Shown piece after piece: positions 1-8,495 of a DNA stretch of 64,000 bases. The notes beneath the pieces are model-generated. The model ran no database searches, had not been told where the DNA came from, and saw only the letters and a program-made list of their open reading frames with translations. The translations under genes and the position numbers were made by a program. Numbering within the stretch: position 1 is the first letter of the stretch; each line of letters begins with the position of its first letter. Source of the DNA: Aliitabrizicola sp041905595 (GTDB taxonomy: Bacteria; Pseudomonadota; Alphaproteobacteria; Rhodobacterales; Rhodobacteraceae); assembly GCA_041905595.1 (NCBI GenBank), contig JAYRKT010000014.1, positions 1 through 64,000 on the forward strand, given 5' to 3'.

Positions 1-13
1 CGCGCGGCCCTAA

Positions 14-31
14 CCCCCGCAAACACGGGGG
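14..31 (-). terminator. GC hairpin downstream of the tRNA gene
   Basis: A short inverted repeat (CCCCCG, loop CAAACA, CGGGGG) lies 45 bases beyond the 3' end of the leftward tRNA-Ser gene. It has no clear T-run on either side, so a terminator role is only a guess from position. The remaining bases at the left edge of the window hold no gene that I can see. Confidence 0.3.
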
Positions 32-75
32 AATTCTGGGGCATGTGTCAGAGCAGGGAAATCAGCAGGGGTTGC

Positions 76-165
76 TGGCGGAAGCGGTGGGATTCGAACC
101 CACGGTGGGGTTCCCCCCACGCTAGTTTTCAAGACTAGAGCCTTAAACCACTCGGCCACACTTCC
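76..165 (-). tRNA. tRNA-Ser (anticodon UGA)
   Basis: Read on the minus strand this is a complete class II tRNA: acceptor arm GGAAGUG paired with CGCUUCC, discriminator G and an encoded CCA end (positions 78-76). The anticodon stem CUAGU/ACUAG encloses the loop CUUGAAA with anticodon UGA (positions 131-129), which reads UCN codons, chiefly UCA. The long GC-rich variable arm and the T-arm GGUUCGAAUCC are as expected for tRNA-Ser. It is transcribed divergently from the SPOR lipoprotein gene. The roughly 255 bases between the two show no other gene. Confidence 0.97.
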
Positions 166-421
166 GGAACATCGGTGGTCCGGCAGGCTTATGGTCGAAT
201 TGGAGCCGGGGTGCAACTGTCCGTGGTGGAGTCGCGGTCGCTGCCCGGCTAGCGCCCGATCACATCTCCGCGCCGGGGGCAGAGGAATTCCGCCGAAACT
301 GCCTGCTACCCTTTCCAGCGCCGATGCAGGTCGATATGATGCGCGCGGGCAGGTCCCCGCGGGGTGCGCGGGGGGCGAAAAGCGCGGCGTAGAACGCGCG
401 GCAAGAAAGGGACCAGTGAAC

Positions 422-1552
422 ATGCGGGCAAACGCGCGTCTCATCGCACTCATGACAGTTTCAGCTCTGGCACTCGCAGCCTGCCAGGAGGGCACGTCGC
501 CCACAGGCGGCGTCGGCGCCACTGACAAGCCCGCCACTGCGGCGGCGGCCCCGGCAAGCAGTTCGACCCGCCTTGTCGACCGCGATGTCGAGGCGCCCGA
601 GGTTTTCCAGACGACCGAGCTGGGCCTGTGGGATGGACGCCCGTCGCTTGGCGGTGTCTGGGCGGCCTCGCCGGACGCGAAAGACCCGGAGCGGGTCATC
701 ATCCGCAACACCGACAACGGCAAGTTCGTCATCGGTGCGCTGTTCCGTCGCGAACGCGAAAATCCGGGGCCGAAGATCCAGATCTCGTCCGACGCGGCCG
801 ACGCACTCGGGATGATTGCCGGAAAGCCGGCAAAGCTGAACATCACTGCGCTGCGACGGGACGAGGCGCCGGCCGCGACTGCGTCCGGGGCACCGATCCT
901 TGACTCGGCTGAAACGGTCAGCGCCGAAGGCATGGATGCAACCGCCGTCTCCGCGGCCATTGACAAGGCCGAAGCAAAGCCGGGCGCCAAGCCCGCCCCG
1001 GGTGCGAAGCCCTCCGGTACCGCCGCTCCGGCCTCCGCCCCTGCCGACACCACGGCGGCGGCCACGGCTGGCGCGGCCGCCGCAGCGGCAACCGCCGAAC
1101 CGCCGAAGAAAAAACACTGGTGGCAGCGCAACAAGGCCGCCGAGCCCGATGCGGCTGCGGCCCCATCCGATGCCGCTGCCCCTGCCACCGGTGGCAAGCC
1201 GGCCGCCAGCGCCGCCCCGGCCGCCGTCGCCACGGCACCGCTTGCCGCGGCTCCGGCCAAACCTGCCGCCACCAAGCCTGCTGCCGCAGCGGCGCCCGCC
1301 CCCGCTCCGGCCGCATCCGGCGGCAAGTCCATGATCCAGCTCGGCATCTTCAGTGTCGAGGAGAACGCCAAGCGCGCCGCCGAGATGGTGAAGAAAGCCG
1401 GCGGAACGGCCGCCGTCCGCACCGAGCGCAGCAACGGCAAGATTTTCTGGACCGTGGTCGCGGGCCCGGCCAATACCCCCGCCGAACGCGAGGCGCTGAT
1501 GGCCAAGGTCAAGGGGCTGGGCTTCAAGGACGCCTATTACGTCTCGCGCTGA
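422..1552 (+). CDS. SPOR domain-containing lipoprotein
   Basis: A 376-residue envelope protein. The start at 422 is chosen because it follows a purine-rich ribosome-binding site (AGAAAGGGA) and begins a lipoprotein signal ending in ALAAC, with Cys about residue 19; a start at 191 would put the signal inside the protein. A conserved globular N-terminal part is followed by a very Ala/Pro-rich linker (about residues 165-300) and a C-terminal SPOR domain (about 302-376). SPOR domains bind denuded glycan strands of septal peptidoglycan, so a role in cell division or wall turnover is likely. The D-Ala-D-Ala carboxypeptidase gene begins 23 bases downstream, in line with a joint function in the wall. 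The substrate or partner is not evident. Confidence 0.88.
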   Translation: MRANARLIALMTVSALALAACQEGTSPTGGVGATDKPATAAAAPASSSTRLVDRDVEAPEVFQTTELGLWDGRPSLGGVWAASPDAKDPERVIIRNTDNGKFVIGALFRRERENPGPKIQISSDAADALGMIAGKPAKLNITALRRDEAPAATASGAPILDSAETVSAEGMDATAVSAAIDKAEAKPGAKPAPGAKPSGTAAPASAPADTTAAATAGAAAAAATAEPPKKKHWWQRNKAAEPDAAAAPSDAAAPATGGKPAASAAPAAVATAPLAAAPAKPAATKPAAAAAPAPAPAASGGKSMIQLGIFSVEENAKRAAEMVKKAGGTAAVRTERSNGKIFWTVVAGPANTPAEREALMAKVKGLGFKDAYYVSR

Positions 1553-1575
1553 CCACTGCTGAAAGGACCGGACGC

Positions 1576-2730
1576 ATGTTCAATCGCCTTGCCCGCCTGA
1601 CTCTTGCCGCGCTTGTGGTGATGACGCTGCCCGCACGGGCCTTCGAAACGGCGGCAACCTCGGCCTGGGTCTATGACGTTGGCACCCAGACGGTCCTCAT
1701 GGACAAGAATGCCAATGTGCCCCTGCCGCCGGCCTCGATGTCCAAGCTGATGACGCTGAACATGCTGTTCGAGGCGCTTCAGGACGGTCGCGTGACCATG
1801 GACACGACCTTTGCCGTCTCGTCCAAGGCGAAGTCGATGGAAGGCTCGACCATGTTCCTGAACGAGCTGGACCGGCCTACCGTGCGCGAGCTGATCCATG
1901 GCATCATCATCAACTCTGGCAACGATGCCTGCGTTGTGGTGGCCGAAGGCCTGGCCGGATCGGAAGAGGCCTTTGCCCGTCAGATGACCGAGCGGGCTCA
2001 GGCGCTCGGCATGACCAATTCGCATTTCGCCAATGCCTCGGGCTGGCCCGATCCGAACCAGCGGATGAGCATGCATGACCTCGGCATCCTCGCGCTGCGC
2101 ATCATCACCCAGTTCCCCGAGCAATACGCGGTCTTCAAGGAGACCGAGTTCGACTACAAGGACCGCTCGCCGGCCAACCGCTTCAACCGCAACCCGCTTC
2201 TGAAGCTGAACATCGGGGCCGACGGGCTTAAGACCGGCCATACCGAAGAGGCGGGCTATGGCCTTGTCGGATCGGTCGTGCAGGGCGATCGCCGGATCGT
2301 GCTGGTCATCAGCGGCCTGCCGAGCGATACCGCGCGGTCCCAGGAAGCCGAGAAAATCGTCGGCTGGGCCTTCCGCCAGTTCGTCGAAAAGACCGTCGCC
2401 AAGAAGGGCCAGCGCATCGCTTCGGCCAATGTGTGGCTTGGCGATGCGCCGTCGGTCGGGCTGGTTCCGGCGCAAGATATCTCCCTGCTCGTTCCATCGC
2501 AGGTGCAAGAGGCGGTGACGGCCGAAGTCAGCTATACCGGGCCGCTCATGGCGCCGATTCCGGCCGGCACGCAGGTGGCCGAACTGGTGATCCACATTCC
2601 CGACCTGCCCGACGCCCGCCTGCCGCTGGTGACGGAGGCCGATGTCGGCAAGGCCGGTTTCATCTCGCGCCTCGGCACGGCGGCGAATGTGCTCCTGCAG
2701 CGCTACATGGACCAGGCGCCCGCAAGCTGA
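1576..2730 (+). CDS. D-alanyl-D-alanine carboxypeptidase (peptidase S11)
   Basis: A 384-residue penicillin-binding protein of the DacA/DacC (S11) family, which trims the terminal D-Ala from peptidoglycan pentapeptides in the periplasm. A cleavable signal peptide (about residues 1-22, ending PARA) precedes the catalytic domain. The three family motifs are present: SMSK (nucleophile Ser54, Lys57), SGN (114-116) and KTG (about 219-221). The C-terminal beta-rich domain (about 275-365) and final helix match the PBP5-type domain that anchors to the membrane face. Start 1576 is preceded by GAAAGGA. The gene lies just after the SPOR lipoprotein and two bases before tmk, an order common in Rhodobacteraceae. 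Confidence 0.95.
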   Translation: MFNRLARLTLAALVVMTLPARAFETAATSAWVYDVGTQTVLMDKNANVPLPPASMSKLMTLNMLFEALQDGRVTMDTTFAVSSKAKSMEGSTMFLNELDRPTVRELIHGIIINSGNDACVVVAEGLAGSEEAFARQMTERAQALGMTNSHFANASGWPDPNQRMSMHDLGILALRIITQFPEQYAVFKETEFDYKDRSPANRFNRNPLLKLNIGADGLKTGHTEEAGYGLVGSVVQGDRRIVLVISGLPSDTARSQEAEKIVGWAFRQFVEKTVAKKGQRIASANVWLGDAPSVGLVPAQDISLLVPSQVQEAVTAEVSYTGPLMAPIPAGTQVAELVIHIPDLPDARLPLVTEADVGKAGFISRLGTAANVLLQRYMDQAPAS

Positions 2731-2731
2731 G

Positions 2732-3361
2732 ATGGGCATGGGCCTCTTCATCAGCTTCGAAGGCATCGACGGATCGGGAAAGTCCACCCAGGCGCGCCGT
2801 CTGGCCGAGCGCTTGCGCCACTTGGGCCACAGGGTTGTCCTGACCCGTGAACCGGGCGGCAGCCCGGGCGCCGAGGAAATCCGCCGGCTGGTGCTGGAAG
2901 GCGATCCCGACCGCTGGTCGGCGGAAACCGAGATCCTGCTTTTCACCGCCGCGCGCCGCGACCATCTGGAAAAGACCATCCGCCCGGCGCTCTCCCGGGG
3001 CGAGATCGTCATCACTGACCGCTTCGCCGATTCCACGCGGGTCTATCAGGGGCTGACCCGGGGCGACCTGACCGAGACGGTCGACCGACTGCATGCGCTG
3101 ATGATCGGGCAGGAACCGGATCTGACCGTGCTGATCGACATGGACCCGGCGCAGGGCCTCGCCCGCGCGAAGGGTCGCAGCGGCCCCGAACAACGCTTCG
3201 AGGACATGGGCCTTGCCGTGCAGGAACAGACCCGCGCCGGTTTCCTTGCACTCGCCGCGCGCGAACCTGCCCGCTTTGCCGTGATCGACGGCAGCGGCAC
3301 CGAGGACGAGGTGGCGCTTCGGGTCGAGGCGGCGGCGCTCGCGCGGCTGGCGGCACGCTGA
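2732..3361 (+). CDS. tmk: Thymidylate kinase
   Basis: A 209-residue dTMP kinase, phosphorylating dTMP to dTDP with ATP in the cytoplasm for dTTP synthesis. The P-loop EGIDGSGKST (residues 10-19), the TREPGG motif with the dTMP-contacting region, and the DRFADST motif are all present, and the length is normal. ATG at 2732 and at 2738 are both possible; the first sits one base after the carboxypeptidase stop. The stop overlaps the start of holB by one base (TGATG), and the tmk-holB pairing is a very widespread gene order in bacteria, which suggests translational coupling. Confidence 0.97.
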   Translation: MGMGLFISFEGIDGSGKSTQARRLAERLRHLGHRVVLTREPGGSPGAEEIRRLVLEGDPDRWSAETEILLFTAARRDHLEKTIRPALSRGEIVITDRFADSTRVYQGLTRGDLTETVDRLHALMIGQEPDLTVLIDMDPAQGLARAKGRSGPEQRFEDMGLAVQEQTRAGFLALAAREPARFAVIDGSGTEDEVALRVEAAALARLAAR

Positions 3362-4500
3362 TGGCCCGCGCGCCGGCTGCCGAATTCGACGCACTGCCGG
3401 AACCCGACCGGGTCGAGGGCGCACCGCATCCCCGCGAAACCGCCCGTCTCTACGGGCAGGAGGCGGCCGAGGCCGCGTTCCTCGACAGCTATCGCCGTGG
3501 CCGGCTGCATCACGGCTGGCTTCTGACTGGACCGCGTGGCGTGGGCAAGGCGACGCTCGCGTGGAAGATCGCGCGCTTCCTGCTGGCCACGCCCGCCGAT
3601 GATGGCGGCATGTTCGCCCCACCTCCGCCCGAGACGCTGGACATCCCCGGAGATCATCCCGTCGCCCGGCGGATGCGCGCCCTGGGCGAGCCGGGGCTGT
3701 TTCTCCTCCGACGTGGGGAAAATGATAGTGGAACCGGACTTTCGGCCGAAATTCGCATCGACGAAGTTCGAAAAGTGAAACACTTCTTCCAGATGTCCGC
3801 TGCCGATGGCGGGCGTCGGGTGGTGATCATCGACTCGGCCGACGAGATGAACGTGCAGGCTTCGAACGGGGTTCTCAAGATCCTTGAGGAGCCGCCACAG
3901 GACGCAACGCTTCTGCTCATCAGCCACCAACCCTCGCGCCTGCTGCCAACGATCCGCTCGCGCTGTCGCGAACTCCGTCTTGCCCCGCTTGGGGCCGAGG
4001 ACATGGCGGCGGCACTTACGGCTGCGGGCGGAGAGACCGACGCGCCCGAGGCTCTGGCCGAGTTGTCCGGCGGTTCGGTCGGCGAGGCGATCCGCATCGC
4101 AAACCTCGACGGGCTCAAGCTCTATGCAGACCTGATCGCGCTGATGGCCACCCTGCCCCGGCTCGACCGCCCGCGCGCGCTCGCCTTGGCCGAGGCGGGC
4201 GCGGGTCGCGGGGCGGAGGCGCGTTTTGACCTGATCCTGCGCCTGATGGACCTGTTCCTCGCCCGCCTCGCCCGCTTCGGCGCGACGGGCGAGATGCCGC
4301 CCGAGGCCGCGCCGGGCGAGGCGAGGGTTATCGAACGCCTGTCGCCCAATCCGCAGGCGGCGCTGATCTGGGCCGACCTTGCGCAGACACTCGGCCAGCG
4401 GGCGCGGCGCGGGCGGGCGGTCAACCTTGACCCTGCCGCGCTTCTCATGGATATGGTGCTCAGGATCGACGAGACGGCGGGCAAGCTCGCCCCGAGGTGA
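3361..4500 (+). CDS. holB: DNA polymerase III subunit delta'
   Basis: A 379-residue AAA+ clamp-loader subunit. Delta' acts in the gamma complex that opens the beta sliding clamp and places it on primed DNA. The ATP-binding fold begins near residue 50 with the P-loop-like GPRGVGKAT (57-65). The segment around ILEEPPQDATLLLIS and the following SRCRELRL (SRC motif, source of the arginine finger) are characteristic of DnaX/HolB proteins. A C-terminal helical collar domain follows. It starts on the last base of tmk, and the TatD gene starts six bases after it. Confidence 0.95.
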   Translation: MARAPAAEFDALPEPDRVEGAPHPRETARLYGQEAAEAAFLDSYRRGRLHHGWLLTGPRGVGKATLAWKIARFLLATPADDGGMFAPPPPETLDIPGDHPVARRMRALGEPGLFLLRRGENDSGTGLSAEIRIDEVRKVKHFFQMSAADGGRRVVIIDSADEMNVQASNGVLKILEEPPQDATLLLISHQPSRLLPTIRSRCRELRLAPLGAEDMAAALTAAGGETDAPEALAELSGGSVGEAIRIANLDGLKLYADLIALMATLPRLDRPRALALAEAGAGRGAEARFDLILRLMDLFLARLARFGATGEMPPEAAPGEARVIERLSPNPQAALIWADLAQTLGQRARRGRAVNLDPAALLMDMVLRIDETAGKLAPR

Positions 4501-4506
4501 GCCCGA

Positions 4507-5316
4507 ATGACCCCCAATCCGCCCGAAATCGTTGACAGCCATTGTCATCTCGATTTCCCCGACTTCAACGGCGAACTCCCGCAGATCATCGCCCGCGCCC
4601 ACGCTGCCGGCGTGACGCGGATGGTGACGATCTGCACGCGCCTCAGGAACGAACCGCAGGTTCGCGCCATCGCTGAAGCGCATGAGGGCGTCTTCTACGC
4701 CGCCGGCACCCATCCGATGAGCGCCGCCGAGGAACCCCTTGCCACGGTTGAGGAACTCGTCGCCCTGTCGCGCCATCCGAAGATGGTCGGCATCGGAGAA
4801 ACCGGGCTCGACTACCATTACACCGCCGACAGCAAGGCGATCCAGCAGGTCAGCCTCCGCATCCATATCGAGGCTGCGCGCCGCACCGGGTTGCCGCTTA
4901 TCATCCATGCCCGCGACGCCGACGACGACATGGCCCGGATCCTGACCGAGGAATATCGCGCCGGGGCTTATTCTTGCGTGATGCACTGCTTCTCCTCGAC
5001 CGCGGCACTGGCCGAGGCCGCGCTGGATCTTGGCTTCTACCTCTCGATGTCGGGCATCGCCGCCTTCCCGAAATCGGCCGATCTGCGGGCGATCTTCGCG
5101 GCCGCGCCGGTCGATCGCATCCTGCTGGAAACCGACAGCCCCTACCTCGCCCCCCCGCCCCATCGCGGGCGCCGGAACGAGCCGGCCTATACCGCCCACA
5201 CCGCCAAGGTCGGGGCCGAGGTCTATGGCCTTTCACTCGTCGATTTCGCCCGCCAGACCAGCGCCAACTTCGACCGCCTGTTCGCGAAGGCCGCACGGCC
5301 GGCAAAGGCCGCCTGA
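4507..5316 (+). CDS. TatD family metal-dependent hydrolase
   Basis: A 269-residue TIM-barrel amidohydrolase of the TatD/YcfH type, a family with Mg2+-dependent 3'-5' exonuclease or deoxyribonuclease activity. Metal-ligand motifs are visible: DSHCHLD near the N-terminus (His12, His14), GETGLDYHY mid-protein, IIHARDADDD, MHCFS, and the C-terminal ETDSPYLAPPPHRG. Length and motif spacing are typical. Together with holB upstream and the metallo-hydrolase downstream (stop and start overlap, TGATG) this is the classic tmk-holB-tatD-MBL operon. The physiological substrate is not known for most members. Confidence 0.94.
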   Translation: MTPNPPEIVDSHCHLDFPDFNGELPQIIARAHAAGVTRMVTICTRLRNEPQVRAIAEAHEGVFYAAGTHPMSAAEEPLATVEELVALSRHPKMVGIGETGLDYHYTADSKAIQQVSLRIHIEAARRTGLPLIIHARDADDDMARILTEEYRAGAYSCVMHCFSSTAALAEAALDLGFYLSMSGIAAFPKSADLRAIFAAAPVDRILLETDSPYLAPPPHRGRRNEPAYTAHTAKVGAEVYGLSLVDFARQTSANFDRLFAKAARPAKAA

Positions 5317-6110
5317 TGCTGCGGGCGACAATCCTTGGCTGCGGATCTTCTGGCGGCGTGCCGCGCCTTGGCGGGCTCTGGGGCGACTGCGACCCGTCGA
5401 ACCCGAAGAACCATCGCCGGCGGTGCTCGTTGCTGGTCGAACGCATCGCTGCAGACGGCACGACCCGCGTGCTGGTCGACACCTCGCCCGACATGCGCGA
5501 CCAGTTGCTCGATGCCGGCGTGGGCACGCTGGATGCGGTGGTCTACACCCATGCCCATGCCGACCATGTCCACGGCATCGACGACCTGCGGCAGGTGGTC
5601 TACAACCTGCGCCGCCGCCTGCCGGTCTGGGCTGATCCGCCGACGCAGGACTCGCTCTATTCCCGCTTCGGCTATGCCTTCGTGCAGCCCGAGGGGTCGC
5701 CCTATCCGCCGATCCTCGATATGCACACGATCCACGGGCCCTTCACCATCGAAGGCCCCGGCGGGCCGCTGACCTTCCAGCCGTTCCGCGTCGATCACGG
5801 CTCGATCGAGGCGCTCGGTTTCCGCATCGACGACCTGGCCTATCTGCCCGACGTGGTGCGCATCCCCGACGAGGCCTGGACGCATCTGGAAGGCCTGGAT
5901 GTCTGGATCGTCGATGCGCTGCGCCGTACCCCGCATCCGACGCATGCCCATTTGGCGCTGACGCTCGAATGGATCGCGCGGGTGGCGCCGCGCCGGTCGG
6001 TCATTACCAACATGCATATCGACCTCGACTACGCAACGCTTGAGGCCGAGTTGCCCCCCGGCATCGTCCCTGCCTTTGACGGCATGGTGGTCGAGTCCGG
6101 CACGGAATGA
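5316..6110 (+). CDS. MBL-fold metallo-hydrolase, PhnP-like
   Basis: A 264-residue metallo-beta-lactamase-fold hydrolase close to PhnP/RNase Z-like phosphodiesterases. It begins with the characteristic LGCGSSGGVPR turn (residues 8-17) and has the zinc-binding HxHxDH as HAHADH at 79-84; further ligand histidines occur in DHGSIEALGF and TNMHIDLDY. The family member PhnP cleaves cyclic ribose phosphates, but no phn genes are nearby, so the substrate here is unknown. The start at 5316 overlaps the TatD stop. The stop overlaps the next gene by four bases. Confidence 0.9.
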   Translation: MLRATILGCGSSGGVPRLGGLWGDCDPSNPKNHRRRCSLLVERIAADGTTRVLVDTSPDMRDQLLDAGVGTLDAVVYTHAHADHVHGIDDLRQVVYNLRRRLPVWADPPTQDSLYSRFGYAFVQPEGSPYPPILDMHTIHGPFTIEGPGGPLTFQPFRVDHGSIEALGFRIDDLAYLPDVVRIPDEAWTHLEGLDVWIVDALRRTPHPTHAHLALTLEWIARVAPRRSVITNMHIDLDYATLEAELPPGIVPAFDGMVVESGTE

Positions 6111-7045
6111 ACGCCCTCATAGACGTCATCTTTCCGGTCTTCGTGGTGATCGGGCTCGGCTATGCAGCGGCCCGGGCTGGCCTGTTCAAGGATCAGACCG
6201 TCGACGCCGTGATGCGCTACGCCCAGAGCTTTGCGGTGCCTTGCCTGCTGTTTTCGTCAATCGCCCGCCTCGATCTTGCGGCAAATTACGATTTCGGCTT
6301 GCTCGGGTCGTTCTTCATCGCGGCCTTCGCGAGCTTCGCCGCGGGGTTCCTCGGCGCCCGGTATCTGTTTGGCCGGCCGGTGATCGACAGCGTGGCGATC
6401 GGCTTTGCGAGCTACTTCTCGAACTCGCTCCTGCTCGGCCTGCCGATCACCGAGCGCGCCTATGGCCACGATGCGCTGGCGGGAAACTATGTGATCCTGT
6501 CGATCCATGCGCCGACGCTCTACATCTTCGGCATCACCGTCATGGAACTGGCGCAGAGCCATGGAAGGAACCTTGCCCCGCGCGCGCTCGCCCGGCAGGT
6601 GCTGAAAGGGATATTCACCCAGCCCATGGTCCTGGGTGTCGTGTCGGGGCTGCTCGTCAACGTCTCGGGTCTGCCGCAGCCGGTCGCGATCATGGCCGGG
6701 GTCGACATGCTGGGAAAATCTGCGATTCCGGCCGCGCTGTTCGGGCTGGGCGGCGTGCTGCTGCGTTATAGGCCAGAGGGTGATCTGCGAGCTATTGCAA
6801 TGGTTTGCGCCATTTCCCTCATGCTGCACCCCGCACTGACCTACCTTCTTGGCCGCCACGTCTTCGCGCTGGACACCGCACATCTGCGCTCGGCCGTGCT
6901 GACCGCGGCGATGCCGCCCGGGGTCAATGCCTACATGTTCGCCGCGATGTATGGCGTGGCGATGCGGGTGGCCGCGTCAGCGGTGCTGCTGGCCACCTTC
7001 GCCTCGATGCTCTCGATCTGGTTCTGGCTCCAGATCCTGCCCTGA
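6107..7045 (+). CDS. AEC family transporter (auxin efflux carrier-like permease)
   Basis: A 312-residue integral membrane protein with about ten hydrophobic segments in two similar halves, typical of the AEC (auxin efflux carrier/malonate transporter MdcF-like) family. The GYAAARAG motif in the first segment and the second-half SAIPAALFGLGG and AAMPPGVNAYMFA stretches are family hallmarks. Substrates of bacterial members include dicarboxylates, but nothing here shows which is carried. Its ATG overlaps the end of the metallo-hydrolase gene (ATGA), making it the last gene of the operon; the next gene is convergent. Confidence 0.88.
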   Translation: MNALIDVIFPVFVVIGLGYAAARAGLFKDQTVDAVMRYAQSFAVPCLLFSSIARLDLAANYDFGLLGSFFIAAFASFAAGFLGARYLFGRPVIDSVAIGFASYFSNSLLLGLPITERAYGHDALAGNYVILSIHAPTLYIFGITVMELAQSHGRNLAPRALARQVLKGIFTQPMVLGVVSGLLVNVSGLPQPVAIMAGVDMLGKSAIPAALFGLGGVLLRYRPEGDLRAIAMVCAISLMLHPALTYLLGRHVFALDTAHLRSAVLTAAMPPGVNAYMFAAMYGVAMRVAASAVLLATFASMLSIWFWLQILP

Positions 7046-7054
7046 CCGGCTAGG

Positions 7055-8167
7055 CTACTGCCCGAAGATTCGGACCGGCACTCCGGTCAGCAGCCGGTCA
7101 AGCGGCTGGCTGCCTTCCACACCGAATTCGCGCGACCGGTTCAGCCCGGCGCCGATCAGTTGCACCACCTCAGGTGAGCCCGCGAATTTCGAGTGGCTGC
7201 CGGAGGAGGAATCGTTGACCTCAGAAAGGTCGATCACGGTCACGCCCAACTGCTCCAGCACGGTCGCATCCGTCGCCCCGACCCGCGGCACGCCGCCGGC
7301 GATTACCCGCGAGAACCGCAGTGCGGCGTCATCCTTGGAGACGAGGATATAGATCTTGTTGCGGATCGACTCCGGCAGCTGCGACAGCTGCGTGCGGAAC
7401 AGGTCAAGGTCGATGTCCGGCGCGGCAAGGATGATGTGCTTGATCCGCGTCATGTTGCCAAGGCGACCGTCCTGCGCCGCGTCGACCAGTCCTTCCATCG
7501 TCAGAAGGCAGCCCATCGAGTGGGCAAAGATATCGACGTCGCGGGCATTGGTCTGTTGCAGGATCGAACCCATTTCCGGGATCTTGGCCCGCGCAACCAG
7601 CGCGCTGTTCAGGTCATAGACATAGCGCGGCGCGCTGGCCGCCGAGGCCCAGGTGAACAGGACCGGCACGCCGGAGTAGGCCGTGTCCTGAACGAACTGG
7701 GTCAGGCGCAGGACTGCGTCGCTGGTAGTATTGTTGTAGCCGTGGATGAACAGCAGGATCTTGCGCTCGCTGGCGGGGCGCGTCGCGAGTTGCCAGTCGA
7801 GCTGCGAAACGAAACCCTTGCGGTTGGGGAAAACGGTCGGATCGACGACGGCGAAATACTTGCGCGGATCGGGCGGCAGGGACCGCGACCGCTCCAGCTG
7901 ACCGACGACATGGGTCGGCGGAACGGTCACATCGACCGAAGCCAGCCCCAGTTCCGGCGCGCGCGCGCCCGAGAAGAAGGCGCCTACCACCTCGGACGCC
8001 GCGCGGGTGGTGATGATGAACACGCGGTGGCGGGTCACATCCGGGATCGATTCCGCCGGTGCGGCGGGATCGTCTATGCCAATCAGATCGGGCGGTCGGC
8101 TGCACCCCGCAACCGTCGCTGCCGCGAGAGAAGCTGCCAGGGCAAGACTCCGAACCTGATTGCGCAT
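7055..8167 (-). CDS. Alpha/beta hydrolase lipoprotein (DUF900 family)
   Basis: A 370-residue predicted lipoprotein: signal peptide with lipobox TVAGC near residue 22, then a DUF900-type alpha/beta-hydrolase domain. The oxyanion-hole motif HGYNN and the nucleophile elbow FAHSMG (Ser in AHSMG) are clear, and a late SKFAGSPEV segment may carry the catalytic His region. Family members are esterase- or lipase-like, but real substrates are generally unknown. It is convergent with the AEC transporter gene (9 bases apart) and stands alone. Confidence 0.85.
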   Translation of the reverse strand: MRNQVRSLALAASLAAATVAGCSRPPDLIGIDDPAAPAESIPDVTRHRVFIITTRAASEVVGAFFSGARAPELGLASVDVTVPPTHVVGQLERSRSLPPDPRKYFAVVDPTVFPNRKGFVSQLDWQLATRPASERKILLFIHGYNNTTSDAVLRLTQFVQDTAYSGVPVLFTWASAASAPRYVYDLNSALVARAKIPEMGSILQQTNARDVDIFAHSMGCLLTMEGLVDAAQDGRLGNMTRIKHIILAAPDIDLDLFRTQLSQLPESIRNKIYILVSKDDAALRFSRVIAGGVPRVGATDATVLEQLGVTVIDLSEVNDSSSGSHSKFAGSPEVVQLIGAGLNRSREFGVEGSQPLDRLLTGVPVRIFGQ

Positions 8168-8321
8168 TCCAGACCTCTTGAAGGCATGTCCGACAATTGG
8201 CCCGCCAATAGGCCCGCACGCTGGAAACTATCAGCGGGTCATTTCTTCGACAACAAGGCTTCGTGCCTGAAAATTTGCAAACGCAGCAATCCGGACGAAT
8301 TTCGCCCCGTCAGGGCCCACC

Positions 8322-8390
8322 TCAAGCCGCCGGCATCCACATCCGCGTCTCGACCATACCGGCATGCCAGCTTGTCTCGGCACATGAGCC
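8322..8390 (-). pseudogene. Relic of the 3' end of an M20 amidohydrolase gene
   Basis: On the minus strand the last 22 codons before a stop read like the C-terminus of the intact M20 gene at 10897-12063: both contain SW(H/Y)AGMVETR and end in MPAA. At DNA level 27 of 30 bases match across the VETR region, plus an 11-base identical block, separated by a 6-base insertion. No upstream part of an M20 gene is present, since cydA coding sequence begins nearby on the other strand. It looks like a leftover of a duplicated or relocated gene. The rest of the 328-base gap 8168-8495 shows no other gene. Confidence 0.7.
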
Positions 8391-8495
8391 ACACTGGCGG
8401 CTGATTGCGGCGACAGGCGGACGCGGTTGCGTGACCTTGCCACCGATGTTGATAGCCTGCGACTCGGTCAGGATCGCCCGGCAAGGAGGCTCGGC

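Noticed and set aside
10..1527. Long minus-strand frame opposite the SPOR lipoprotein gene
   Set aside because: It runs through the tRNA gene and is Ala/Gly-rich, mirroring the Ala/Pro-rich linker of the real gene; no start signal or domain.
3046..5199. 717-codon minus-strand frame across tmk, holB and tatD
   Set aside because: A GC-rich mirror frame with no recognisable domain; the plus-strand genes are certain.
8168..8495. FNR box upstream of cydAB
   Set aside because: I looked for TTGAT-N4-ATCAA; only a lone TTGAT half-site near 8446 is present, with no matching half.
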